Source: Methyloglobulus sp. (GTDB lineage: Bacteria > Pseudomonadota > Gammaproteobacteria > Methylococcales > Methylomonadaceae). Taken from it: a stretch of DNA of 64,000 nt. Below the pieces are notes generated by a model. It did no database searches. It saw only the letters and a program-made list of their open reading frames with translations, and was not told the origin of the DNA. Numbering within the stretch: the first letter of the stretch is position 1; each line of letters begins with the position of its first letter. The DNA lies in assembly GCA_013141505.1 (NCBI GenBank), contig JABFQX010000024.1:1-64000 (forward strand), in the 5' to 3' direction. Shown piece by piece: positions 53,872 through 63,148 of this stretch. The translations under genes and the position numbers were made by a program.

Positions 53872-56286
53872 CTACCGACCAATCAATTCCTTGGGGTCAA
53901 AATCATCCACTGTAATCGCCGCCAGTCTTGCTTGATCGGACTTGGTCAATAGCTCACTTTCCTCTTTACTGATAATGTTTTTTGCCAGCGCCGCACTGAC
54001 CACAGTTGATAACTCACCTTTCGCCAATAGCTTTTGTTTCTGTGCTAACTTAATCTTGGCTTCAACCGGAGCCGCCGCCAGCACCGCTTTAAACGCAACT
54101 TCAATCCTACCTGTGGCATCGTCTGGCATATGATTGATGTAGATTCCCTTTGTCAAGCGATCACGAATGGGCGAATCCGCCAGCAACAGTGCAGCGGTTT
54201 GATGCACAAGTGCATCACTGGCAGGTTTGTTGGGTTTCCCTAGCGGAAAGATCAAAGCCTTTAGCATAAAGGCAACAGGAGCAAATGGTAGCTTGGTCAG
54301 GATATCCGCTAAGGCTTGTTGTGCACGATAAAGGCTTTCCTGACATGCCCAATGTAGCAGCGGCAAGTCTTCCTTTTTACTGCCTTGATTTTGGTAATGT
54401 TTTAACACACAGGAACACAGGTAAAGGTTAGATAAGGCATCGGCAAAGCGACCGGATAATCTTTCTTTACGTTTTAACGCGCCACCCAAGGTTAATAAGG
54501 CGTAATCGGCAAGGAAGGCGAAACCAACACTAAGCCGCGCAACCTGGCGATAATAACGCTTGGTTTGTTTATCCCCTGGAGTCGCCAGAAAACGGGCGTT
54601 GGTTAATCCCAGCCATAAACATGCCACTTTGTTATGCCCCCAGTGACCAATATGTTTGAAGAAAACCTGGTCGAATGCCGTCAAGTTACCCTCGGCTATC
54701 GCTGCCATTTCTTGTTGGATGTAAGGATGGCAACGGACTGCCCCCTGACCGAAGATCATCATGGTGCGGGTGAGGATGTTTGCGCCTTCGACGGTAATGC
54801 TGACGGGAATTACCTGATAAACCCGTCCAAGGTAATTTTTCGGCCCCAAACAAATCCCAGCACCACCGAGTATATCCATACCGTCATTAACCACACGCCG
54901 CATCCGTTCGGTGAGTTCGTATTTGAGAATTGCAGAAATTACAGCGGGTTTTTCGCCTTGGTCTAAAGCGGCATTTGTGACTTGTCTTGCCGCATCGAGG
55001 ATATAAGTTTCCCCTGCCACTCGCGCCAGTGCTTCTTCAATGCCCTCAAATTCCCCGATTGGCATGTTGAATTGCTTGCGGATACGGGAATAAGCCCCCG
55101 TGTTGCGGCAGCTGAACTTTGCCGCACCCACGCTGAGTGCGGGTAGCGAGATGGCACGTCCGGTCGTCAAGCATTGCATGAGCATTTTCCAGCCATTGCC
55201 GACTTGGGCCACGCCACCGATAATCATGTCCATGGGGATAAATACGTCTTTACCCCAATTGGGGCCGTTCTGGAATGCGGAGTCTAATGGAAAGTGCCGC
55301 CGCCCAATGCTTATACCAGGGGTATTGGTGGGTATAAGTGCAACTGTGATACCGATATTGTCTTTGTCGCCTATCAAGTGATCAGGATCGTAAAGTTTGA
55401 AGGCGAGACCCAATACGGTAGCGATTGGCCCCAAGGTGATATAGCGTTTTTCCCAATTTAGGCGAATGCCTAAGACTTTGTCTTGATCTTTGAATTTGCC
55501 ATAGCAGACCACGCCCGTATCCGGCATAGCACCCGCATCACTGCCAGCATGTGGGCCGGTCAATGCGAAGGCAGGAATATCCTCGCCATTGGCCAAACGC
55601 GGTAGATAATAGTTTTTTTGTTCTTCCGTGCCGTAATTCAGCAACAGTTTCCCAGGGCCCAGTGAATTAGGCACCATCACTGTGACCGCCGCCGTGCTGC
55701 TGCGGCTGGATATTTTCATGACAATTTCAGAATGTGCCGATTCTGAAAACTCAAGGCCGCCATATTTTTTGGGGATCATCATGCCGCAAAACTTTTGCTT
55801 TTTGATGTAATCCCAAACCTCTGGCGGTAAATCCATGCGGTTATGGGTAATGTCCCAATCGTTAAGCATTCCGCATAATGTTTCTGTTGGGCCGTCAATA
55901 AAAGCCTGTTCTTCCTTCGTGAATTTTGCGACGGGTAGATTTTGTAAGATGTCCCAGTTAGGGCTACCTGAAAACAATTCTGCATCCCACCAAGTATTGC
56001 CCGCTTCCAAGGCTTCCCGCTCGGTTTGCGACATGGCGGGGAGTGCCGCCTTCATGAATTTGAAAACCCAGCGACTAATAAGCCATTGCCGTAAGGGGAT
56101 TACATTTAAAGGGATGAAAACGATTAAATACGTCATCCACAAGCTGAGATTGCTCGACGATGAAGCGCCATTCACCAGTAAGTAAACCGCCAGCAATGCG
56201 GCGATGGCGAGAGTAGCCCAGTGTATTGAGGCTTTGTAATAAGCCAATATACCGGCGAGGATGATGAGTGCGAGTAGCCAGAGCAT
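53872..56286 (-). CDS. fadE: Acyl-CoA dehydrogenase FadE type
   Basis: A membrane-associated acyl-CoA dehydrogenase performing the first beta-oxidation step. The 804-residue protein is close to E. coli FadE in length. It starts with two hydrophobic helices (MLWLLALIILAGILAYYKAS, ATLAIAALLAVYLLVNGASS), then the FAD domain (FALTGPHAGSDAGAMPDTGV) and a C-terminal extra domain. AAGGAG precedes the ATG. It is the last gene of the lipid cluster, downstream of thiolase and FadB-like genes on the same strand. Confidence 0.93.
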   Translation of the reverse strand: MLWLLALIILAGILAYYKASIHWATLAIAALLAVYLLVNGASSSSNLSLWMTYLIVFIPLNVIPLRQWLISRWVFKFMKAALPAMSQTEREALEAGNTWWDAELFSGSPNWDILQNLPVAKFTKEEQAFIDGPTETLCGMLNDWDITHNRMDLPPEVWDYIKKQKFCGMMIPKKYGGLEFSESAHSEIVMKISSRSSTAAVTVMVPNSLGPGKLLLNYGTEEQKNYYLPRLANGEDIPAFALTGPHAGSDAGAMPDTGVVCYGKFKDQDKVLGIRLNWEKRYITLGPIATVLGLAFKLYDPDHLIGDKDNIGITVALIPTNTPGISIGRRHFPLDSAFQNGPNWGKDVFIPMDMIIGGVAQVGNGWKMLMQCLTTGRAISLPALSVGAAKFSCRNTGAYSRIRKQFNMPIGEFEGIEEALARVAGETYILDAARQVTNAALDQGEKPAVISAILKYELTERMRRVVNDGMDILGGAGICLGPKNYLGRVYQVIPVSITVEGANILTRTMMIFGQGAVRCHPYIQQEMAAIAEGNLTAFDQVFFKHIGHWGHNKVACLWLGLTNARFLATPGDKQTKRYYRQVARLSVGFAFLADYALLTLGGALKRKERLSGRFADALSNLYLCSCVLKHYQNQGSKKEDLPLLHWACQESLYRAQQALADILTKLPFAPVAFMLKALIFPLGKPNKPASDALVHQTAALLLADSPIRDRLTKGIYINHMPDDATGRIEVAFKAVLAAAPVEAKIKLAQKQKLLAKGELSTVVSAALAKNIISKEESELLTKSDQARLAAITVDDFDPKELIGR

Positions 56287-56663
56287 GGTGGTTCTCCTTT
56301 TTATTTTGTCGCTAACGCGACTGTTTATTTAATCGGGTTTTCGCACCCGAAGGCGAAATACTTTCTTTTGCGTCGCCAAAAGAAAGTATTCAAAGAAAAG
56401 GCGACCCTCTGCCGCTTTTTCACTGCGTTCCTCTGTTTTGACGGGTTTGCTGGAAGGGATATCCGTATCCCTCCGGCAAATTACGGCATCCATGCCGCAA
56501 CCCTAGGGCAATTCCCGCCAAAATCTCCGGTACTCAGCGCGACAGAAGGGATGGGATGGTTATCCATATTCTGAGTTAGCCGCAAAGCTGATTAACCTAG
56601 AAAATTAAATACATATTCCAAAGGCTTTCCAGGCTTCATTACTAACAAATAAAATGGTCTGTA
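56287..56663. repeat. Intergenic repeat region with perfect hairpin
   Basis: TACTTTCTTTTG (56359-56370) and CAAAAGAAAGTA (56377-56388) form a perfect 12-bp stem with loop CGTCGC, followed by TTCAAAGAAAAGG. GGGATATCCGTATCCCTCC and CGGCATCCATGCCG add further palindromes at about 56457-56496. A 68-codon frame spans these repeats but is not a credible gene. The region looks like an accumulation of small mobile repeats. Confidence 0.6.
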
Positions 56664-57071
56664 TCATTTCGGAGTTTGCTCATTAACTTTGTGTATTTTC
56701 CCCTTGGGTAAAAATAACCATAATGCTATGCCCGAAAAGATACCCATCAAAATCACTATTACAAACAAAATATTGTGGGCAACAAAACCGCGTGAAATGA
56801 TAATGCCAATAAGAAATCCTAATAGTATCAGCGATACAAAATTTACCTTATTAATTTTGTGTAGCACCATAAAAATGAGCAACGTCAACGGTAAATAAGT
56901 TAGGTAAAATAAATAAATTAATGGGATCTTTCTTAAAGTTGAATAAAAGCAACTAACTATTTGTAGATCTTCATGTCGGGATATGCTCATATAAATTAAG
57001 CCAACAAACCAAATTATTGCCCCACCTAATGGTGCAAAAGTAAATGAAAGAAAATAACGGAATGATTTCAT
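56664..57071 (-). CDS. Small membrane protein of unknown function
   Basis: A 135-residue protein with about four membrane helices (FAPLGGAIIWFVGLIYM, IYLFYLTYLPLTLLIFMV, VSLILLGFLIGIIISRGF, ILFVIVILMGIFSGIALWLF). I recognise no family. It is markedly more AT-rich than its neighbours and is flanked by repeats on both sides, so it may be a later insertion into the fadA-fadB-fadE cluster. Confidence 0.6.
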   Translation of the reverse strand: MKSFRYFLSFTFAPLGGAIIWFVGLIYMSISRHEDLQIVSCFYSTLRKIPLIYLFYLTYLPLTLLIFMVLHKINKVNFVSLILLGFLIGIIISRGFVAHNILFVIVILMGIFSGIALWLFLPKGKIHKVNEQTPK

Positions 57072-57125
57072 CTGCTAAGAGTTATAAGGTTATTTATGAA
57101 CCATCTTCCTGGGTTAGCACGGTAG

Positions 57126-57150
57126 GTTGGGGTGAGGAACGAACCCCAAC
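57126..57150. repeat. Small palindrome after the FadB-like gene
   Basis: GTTGGGGT (57126-57133) and ACCCCAAC (57143-57150) form a perfect 8-bp inverted repeat. There is no following T-run on either strand. It probably is a REP-like repeat. Confidence 0.5.
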
Positions 57151-57159
57151 ATGACACTA

Positions 57160-59475
57160 TTAATTCCTCAGCGGCTTACCTGTCTTCAACATATGATCCA
57201 ACCTTGCCAATGTACCTGGCTGTTTAACCAGAGCAAGAAAGGCTTCCAATTCCAGCGCCAAGATGTTGTCTTCTGTCAGCGGCGCAGTGAAATCACAATC
57301 ACCACCACTTAAAACATGGGCAAGTTGACCAGAAACGATCACATCATAGTCTGTGGCTTTACCTATCAGATGGAAGGCTTTGATACCCATGTCCAGCAAT
57401 ACTTTGGCAGTAAGACCCGGCATGGGATAGAGATAAGGTTTAGGCGGGGCGTAGTCTTTAGATATAGCCAATGCTTTAGTTTTGGCATCAGCCAAGAGTC
57501 GGTCTTTATTCATGGTGATGCTATCGTTAGCGCCTAGATAAAGCAGTTCTTTGGCGTCAAAAGCCGATTTCGACACGCTTGCCAAACCAATTGTTTGAAA
57601 GGCTTTGACTACCGGCGGTATCGGGCCACCGGGGCGTTTTAATTGCAAACAACGGCGCAAATATTCCTTACAACCGCCCCAGCCAGGAATCAAGCCAACA
57701 CCCACTTCCACTAAACCCATGTAAAGTTCGGCATGGGCTTGAACGGCATCACAATGCAGCAGGATTTCGCAGCCGCCGCCCAACGCGAGGCCAGAAGGTG
57801 CTGCAACCACAGGGAAGGGCGCATATTTCAGTCGTTGATAAGTTTGTTGACCTGTTTTTATAAGTAATTCCACAGTCGACCAATCGCTTTCATGGATAGC
57901 TTTCATCAACAGGCCTAGGTTAGCGCCAGCGGAGAAATTTTCCGCATCGTTATGGATGACCAAGGCTTTGAATTCCTTACTTACCTTGTCGATGCTTTGG
58001 TTAATCATCGCCATGGAATTCATGTCCAGCGTATTCATTTTGCTATGGAATTCAAGGCATGCCACGCCGTCACCGATGTCCCATAGGCTAGCAGAACCAT
58101 TTTTAAGCAATGGTTTAGTTTGCTGTTTAATGTCGGATAGCAGCAGGATACCTTCCGCCCGTTGCACAGGATGATAATTTCCAATAAGGTCGGCAAACGC
58201 TAATCGACCTGCATCTGTTGTATATAGGCTGGAATTTTTAGCTAACAGCGGTGGGGCAATCCGATTTTCAGATATCAGCTTATCGACAAACCAGGGCGCA
58301 CTGATCTGGTCAAGCAACTCAAACGGGCCAAACTTCCAGTTGTAACCGTCCCGCATAGCGGCATCTATGCCGGTGATGTCGTCGGAAATTTCAGGAACTA
58401 AATTTGCCGCGTAACATAAGGTGTGGGAAAGCACCCGCCAGGCATATTGGGCGACGGGGTCGGGATGCGATAACAACGCTTGAAGACCCGTTTTTTGGGC
58501 ATTTTTGATCGCTGATAAATCCGCTTTATCGCTTTTGGCGTAATCACCAGTAACCAGATTTATCGACTCTTTGATGCGAGCGCCGTCTACCTTATTCAAG
58601 CGGTAAAAACCACCTTTGCCTTTCCTGCCAGTGTAACCTTCATTAATCATTTTCTGCACAATATCGGGCAAGTGATTCACTTCATGGAAAGCATCTTGTG
58701 GAGGTAACGCGAGTTTCATCCCTTTCAAAATCGGAGGGATTAAATCCAGCCCGACCAAATCCAGCAAACCGAATATGCCGGTTTTGGGGATTCCAAACGG
58801 TGCAGACATGACAGCATCGGCTTGTTCAACGGTTATGCCATTTTTTATGGCATCTAATAAGCCGTATAACAGCCAATAGATACCGATGCGGTTACCGATA
58901 AAGCCAGGAGTGTCCTTACAAATAACGCAGTTTTTGCCTAGTTTAATATCAGCAAACTGGCTGACCGCTTTAACAAACGTGGGATCTGTTGCTGGGCTTG
59001 AGACCAGCTCCAACAAACGCATGTAGCGGGGCGGGTTAAAAAAATGGGTAATCATAAAGCGCCGCTTAAAACTATCGGGCATATCCTTGACCAATAACCC
59101 TAAGGGCAGGGTAGAGGTGTTTGAGGAAATCAGGCAATCTTGCTTACAAACCGCGTCCAATTTTTGGTAAAGCGACTGTTTTACTTGTGGATTTTCGATG
59201 ACGGCTTCAATGACCCAATCGGCATCGGCCAACCAGTTTAAGTGGTCTTCAATATTGCCTGTCGTAACCAATCGGGCATTGTTTTTATGCATGAACGCTG
59301 CCGGTTCGCTCTCCAACAGCTTTTTGACGGCAGTTTCGGCGATGACGTTACGGTTGGAAGCATCATTGGGTACGATGTCAAGTAAATAAACCGGAATGCC
59401 TGCATTCGTAATATGGGCGGCAATACTTGCGCCCATCACACCCGCGCCGATAACCCCCACTTTTTGGATGTTCAT
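57160..59475 (-). CDS. 3-hydroxyacyl-CoA dehydrogenase / enoyl-CoA hydratase
   Basis: A bifunctional beta-oxidation enzyme of 771 residues. The 3-hydroxyacyl-CoA dehydrogenase half is N-terminal (NAD loop VGVIGAGVMGASIAAHI; GNRIGIYWLLYGLL) and the enoyl-CoA hydratase half C-terminal (APSGLALGGGCEILLHCDAV, MGLVEVGVGLIPGWGG), the order of FadN/FadJ-like proteins and opposite to E. coli FadB. Start ATG 59475 overlaps the thiolase stop by one base (TAATG), so the two are translationally coupled. Confidence 0.93.
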   Translation of the reverse strand: MNIQKVGVIGAGVMGASIAAHITNAGIPVYLLDIVPNDASNRNVIAETAVKKLLESEPAAFMHKNNARLVTTGNIEDHLNWLADADWVIEAVIENPQVKQSLYQKLDAVCKQDCLISSNTSTLPLGLLVKDMPDSFKRRFMITHFFNPPRYMRLLELVSSPATDPTFVKAVSQFADIKLGKNCVICKDTPGFIGNRIGIYWLLYGLLDAIKNGITVEQADAVMSAPFGIPKTGIFGLLDLVGLDLIPPILKGMKLALPPQDAFHEVNHLPDIVQKMINEGYTGRKGKGGFYRLNKVDGARIKESINLVTGDYAKSDKADLSAIKNAQKTGLQALLSHPDPVAQYAWRVLSHTLCYAANLVPEISDDITGIDAAMRDGYNWKFGPFELLDQISAPWFVDKLISENRIAPPLLAKNSSLYTTDAGRLAFADLIGNYHPVQRAEGILLLSDIKQQTKPLLKNGSASLWDIGDGVACLEFHSKMNTLDMNSMAMINQSIDKVSKEFKALVIHNDAENFSAGANLGLLMKAIHESDWSTVELLIKTGQQTYQRLKYAPFPVVAAPSGLALGGGCEILLHCDAVQAHAELYMGLVEVGVGLIPGWGGCKEYLRRCLQLKRPGGPIPPVVKAFQTIGLASVSKSAFDAKELLYLGANDSITMNKDRLLADAKTKALAISKDYAPPKPYLYPMPGLTAKVLLDMGIKAFHLIGKATDYDVIVSGQLAHVLSGGDCDFTAPLTEDNILALELEAFLALVKQPGTLARLDHMLKTGKPLRN

Positions 59476-60611
59476 TAGATTGCCTCCAGGATAGTGGCTA
59501 TTCCCTGACCTCCGCCGATACATTGTGTCGCTAACGCATAACGTTTGTTTTCCCGCTGCAACAGGCTGGCAGCTTTTCCGGTAATCCTTGCGCCGGTTGC
59601 ACCCAACGGGTGGCCTAGGGCAATTGCGCCGCCATCGAGGTTGAGTTTGCTTAAAGGAATCGGCAATTCTTTCAGGACGGCTAAGGATTGTGCGGAAAAA
59701 GCCTCATTTAATTCAACAATATCAATATCAGCCAACGTTAGTCCGGCACGGGACAAGGCCTTGTTTGTTGCTGCCACTGGGCCTATGCCCATGATTTCCG
59801 GCGCACAACCGGATACCGCAAAAGACTTGATGCGTGCCATTTTGGGCAGCTTATGGGTATCGGCATAATCTTCACTACAGACCAACACAGCGGCTGCGCC
59901 ATCCGTTAAGGGCGAAGATGTCCCTGCGGTGACTGTGCCAGTGGCTTGGAACGCGGGATTAAGTCCGGCTAACCCTTCGGGAGTGGAGTCAGGTCGTAAG
60001 CAACCATCCTTATCAATCAAGCCAGATTTAGTGGGGATGGGGATGATTTCGTCGTCAAAACGTCCCCGTTGCTGGGCAGCATAGGCTTTCTTTTGGCTAT
60101 CCAGTGCGAAGGCTTCCTGTTCCGTACGATCGATTTGATACTTAAGTGCGAGATTTTCCGCCGTATCACCCATGCTGATGTAAGCTTGCGGAAATGTCTC
60201 ATATAACGCAGGGTTGGGCATATTGTTGTAGCCGCCCATCGGAATCCTACTCATGGATTCCAAGCCAGCACAAATAAAAACCTCGCCTGCATTCATCTGG
60301 ATCGCGCCTGCCGCAATGTGTATGGCTTGCATGGACGAGCCACAGAAGCGGTTTAAGGTCATCCCTGCTATGGTATTCGGTAGGCCAGCCAGAAAGACGA
60401 TCAATCGCGCGACATTAAGCCCTTGCTCGCCTTCTGGAAAAGCGCAACCCAGGATAAGGTCTTCGATGTCTTCGGGATTGACACCGGTTCTAGCGACCAA
60501 GCCTTTAATGACCTGGGCAGCCAAGTCGTCTGGCCTTACTTTTGCCAAAAGTCCTTTTTGAGCCGGAGTGAATGGGGAACGGCAATATCCGGCAATAACA
60601 ACATTTTTCAT
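59475..60611 (-). CDS. fadA: Acetyl-CoA acyltransferase (thiolase)
   Basis: A thiolase that cleaves 3-ketoacyl-CoA. From ATG 60611 (MKNVVIAGYCRSPFTPAQKG) it is 378 residues, with the nucleophilic Cys in RFCGSSMQAIH, the segment GHPLGATGAR and the C-terminal CIGGGQGIA with the second Cys. Motifs are complete. It lies upstream of the bifunctional gene in one operon, separated from the acyltransferase-hydrolase gene by 207 bp that hold R1 copy 3. The symbol follows the usual name; substrate length preference cannot be read from sequence. Confidence 0.93.
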   Translation of the reverse strand: MKNVVIAGYCRSPFTPAQKGLLAKVRPDDLAAQVIKGLVARTGVNPEDIEDLILGCAFPEGEQGLNVARLIVFLAGLPNTIAGMTLNRFCGSSMQAIHIAAGAIQMNAGEVFICAGLESMSRIPMGGYNNMPNPALYETFPQAYISMGDTAENLALKYQIDRTEQEAFALDSQKKAYAAQQRGRFDDEIIPIPTKSGLIDKDGCLRPDSTPEGLAGLNPAFQATGTVTAGTSSPLTDGAAAVLVCSEDYADTHKLPKMARIKSFAVSGCAPEIMGIGPVAATNKALSRAGLTLADIDIVELNEAFSAQSLAVLKELPIPLSKLNLDGGAIALGHPLGATGARITGKAASLLQRENKRYALATQCIGGGQGIATILEAI

Positions 60612-60675
60612 TATTTTTCTCCTGTTACACCCAACCATTTATAGATACAGCTTTTTAATGTTTAAAATAGCTGTA

Positions 60676-60789
60676 GTACCCTTCGGCTCCGCTCAGGTAG
60701 CGCCCCAGTACCTTTCGGCTCCGCGCTTAGGGGACACCCCGGCAAGGTTCCCTGAGCGAAGTCGAAGGGAAATTGAAATTGCATAAGGC
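60676..60789. repeat. Palindromic repeat family R1, copy 3
   Basis: Left part ACCCTTCGGCTCCGCTCAGG and a second partial CCTTTCGGCTCCGCGC, then the right end CCCTGAGCGAAGTCGAAGGG and AAATTGAAATTGCATAAGG. It matches copies 1 and 2, with an extra internal half-unit. It lies inside the lipid operon, between the acyltransferase-hydrolase gene and the thiolase gene. Confidence 0.85.
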
Positions 60790-60818
60790 GGATTAATAGT
60801 ATCGACACTGAGACCAGA

Positions 60819-63137
60819 TTACTTAATATTCGTTTCTTTGCGAGTGTTATTAGTTTCTTCGATACAGCTATTCATAAACTCATCAATACTTTCCCACGTA
60901 CCACCTATGTTTTCCATCAGGATACCATGCCGTTTTGAAGGCACAATTTTTAGTAGCTTATTGGCAGCAGTCAGTTTATTCGTGACTTCCTGGGCACTTT
61001 TAACAGAAACAACAGGATCCTCATTGCCTTGCAACACCAGTGTTGGCACCTTACACAAAGGCACAAACTCATTCATGCTTTCAATCAAAAGCCTCAACTC
61101 ATACAGGCTCTTGACCGGTACATGTCGGTAATTAATGTCAGGATGCTCTGTGGGGTTTTCAATAAAAGGCTTTATGCCTTCGTATGACGACAACCAGTCT
61201 ACCAACTTATTGGTGCCATGTAGTAAAGGCACCAGCATGAAAGCGGGATTGATGAATTTTATCGGCACGGACACGGCGCTAATGCCGATGATCTCAGGGA
61301 ATTGTTCAGATGCCAACTTAAGCGCCAAAGCGCCACCGGTAGAAAAGCCGGTTACAAAAATTTGCTGACAATGTGCTTTTAAGATTTTGTAGCCGCGCAA
61401 TACCGAGCCATACCAATCTTGCCAGGTCTGGTTTTGCAGTGCGTAAGGTGATGAACCATGACCTTTCAGCCGAACCCCCATCACGGTATAACCCTGTTTA
61501 ACCAGATGGTCGCCATAATCCCTGAGTTCTGCGGGGCTGGCGAGCAAGCCGTGGATTAAGAGAACACCGATGCCATTATCATCATGCGGATCGAGGAAAA
61601 AAGGCATTGAATCAGCGGAAGCCGTTTCATCATCATTGATATCATCATAGATAGCCTTGTCATAAGCATGATGTTCCCAGGTCAAATCGCGGCATTCATC
61701 TTCAAAGTGCCAGGCGGCAAGCTCCTGTTGATCGACATGGTCGTATTCTGCCAAGGCTTTAACCAAGGTTTCGCGGACAACCTTAATGGGTTTGGCTTCG
61801 TTATCATAGACCGCAATAATATTTTCCAGACGGATACTGTCAAACGCTTGGTCTTCCAATAATTTAGGCAATAAGTGATAACGGGTTTTGTACTCAGTTA
61901 TCAGGCCGGTATTTTTGGCTTCCAGAATGAAGGTCTCAAAACGAGTGCTTGTGCCATTGACGACTTCACTGTAATCAACTGGATTGAACAAACTTCTGTG
62001 CAGGTTGATTGTTGTGTTGTTTTGTAAGTGCTTAACGGCGATGTAAATTACCGTGAAAAACGCTTGTCGTTCGATTTGCAACTGACCTTTCTTGATCAGG
62101 TGCATGATCAAAGTTGAAGCCAAATGGCTCAGGTTAATGGTGACATTGAGGTAAATTTCCTCCATGTACTGGTCACGAGTGGCATTTGCCGCTTTTTTAA
62201 AATAGTGACCTAGGCATCTTTGTTGCCAGGTTTTAGGTTTGGCTTGCAGGGTGAAAACATCATCGACTGATTTAACGTCAGCCATTACTTTTTGCAGCAG
62301 ATAATGGCTACCGAAAAAACGGCGATCAAAAGGCTCAATCGGCTTGCCCATACGGATGTCCATGTCAGTGTTTTTTAACATGATGTTGCCTTCAATCAAC
62401 AATTCTTCGGTTTGCCGAAGACTTAGGCTATCAGTAAAAAAATCGACCGCTTTTATCAGCAAGTTTTCGGATGTGCGGAGTGGATAAAAGGTGATGTTGG
62501 CAGGTATGATAAACGTATGTTTGAGCGCCGAGGCCAGTAATTGATCCAAGCTGTCCATATGCAGTTGTTCTTTCCACCACACCAATTGATCATGGTCTTT
62601 TTCGAGGTAGGCGCGGCGGATGATGATTTTTATGGCTTCAACACCTTGCGCCAGCACGGCTGCCCCGGTATGCTGCTTGCGGCGCAGCCCAGTCATGCGC
62701 GAATAAATGCCGTAGTTGCCTTCATCATCAACAACCCGATGGTCTTTAATCATGCTACCTTCGGGGAAAATGATCACCTTGCGGCCGCGCAGGATTTGCG
62801 CGGTCAGCAAAGAAAATAGCCGGTCATGGTCGTGCGGAAAAACGCCGACATGCTGTAGGTATCTTGACAGCACATTATCTTGTTGAAAAAACTCGCCCGA
62901 TGCGATGGCACAACAATAAGCGCCGGTTTGTTCGTAAATTAAAAATTGCGGGATGAAGGTTTCAAAGCGGGAAAAATGGTTAAACAGGAAAATATCGCCC
63001 TGTTGTATTTGGGTGTCAGCGTGAAGTTTCATTTTCACGCTGAGCACTTTTTTGACAGTATCAAATACCCGTACAGACCGGTTATACAGCGTTTTGTCGA
63101 TGTCGCTCCAGTTTTCGGGATAAGGTGATTTTGGCAT
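60819..63137 (-). CDS. Acyltransferase - alpha/beta hydrolase fusion protein
   Basis: A 772-residue soluble protein joining two lipid-active domains. The N-terminal PlsC-like region has NHFSRFE (53-59; HX4E form) and FPEGS (124-128). A helical middle of about 200 residues resembles the C-terminal part of glycerol-3-phosphate acyltransferases. The C-terminal hydrolase is of the monoglyceride lipase/carboxylesterase type, with LLIHGLLASP (His529), nucleophile GFSTGG (Ser599), Asp707 in QGNEDPVV and His737 in KRHGIL. It starts 11 bp after mlaA. The substrate is inferred to be a phospholipid, lysophospholipid or acyl ester; the order of activities is unknown. Confidence 0.85.
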   Translation of the reverse strand: MPKSPYPENWSDIDKTLYNRSVRVFDTVKKVLSVKMKLHADTQIQQGDIFLFNHFSRFETFIPQFLIYEQTGAYCCAIASGEFFQQDNVLSRYLQHVGVFPHDHDRLFSLLTAQILRGRKVIIFPEGSMIKDHRVVDDEGNYGIYSRMTGLRRKQHTGAAVLAQGVEAIKIIIRRAYLEKDHDQLVWWKEQLHMDSLDQLLASALKHTFIIPANITFYPLRTSENLLIKAVDFFTDSLSLRQTEELLIEGNIMLKNTDMDIRMGKPIEPFDRRFFGSHYLLQKVMADVKSVDDVFTLQAKPKTWQQRCLGHYFKKAANATRDQYMEEIYLNVTINLSHLASTLIMHLIKKGQLQIERQAFFTVIYIAVKHLQNNTTINLHRSLFNPVDYSEVVNGTSTRFETFILEAKNTGLITEYKTRYHLLPKLLEDQAFDSIRLENIIAVYDNEAKPIKVVRETLVKALAEYDHVDQQELAAWHFEDECRDLTWEHHAYDKAIYDDINDDETASADSMPFFLDPHDDNGIGVLLIHGLLASPAELRDYGDHLVKQGYTVMGVRLKGHGSSPYALQNQTWQDWYGSVLRGYKILKAHCQQIFVTGFSTGGALALKLASEQFPEIIGISAVSVPIKFINPAFMLVPLLHGTNKLVDWLSSYEGIKPFIENPTEHPDINYRHVPVKSLYELRLLIESMNEFVPLCKVPTLVLQGNEDPVVSVKSAQEVTNKLTAANKLLKIVPSKRHGILMENIGGTWESIDEFMNSCIEETNNTRKETNIK

Positions 63138-63148
63138 GGTTATCTGCG

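Noticed and set aside
56368-56574. 68-codon plus-strand frame between fadE and the small membrane protein
   Set aside because: It is made almost entirely of palindromic repeat sequence and has no family features.
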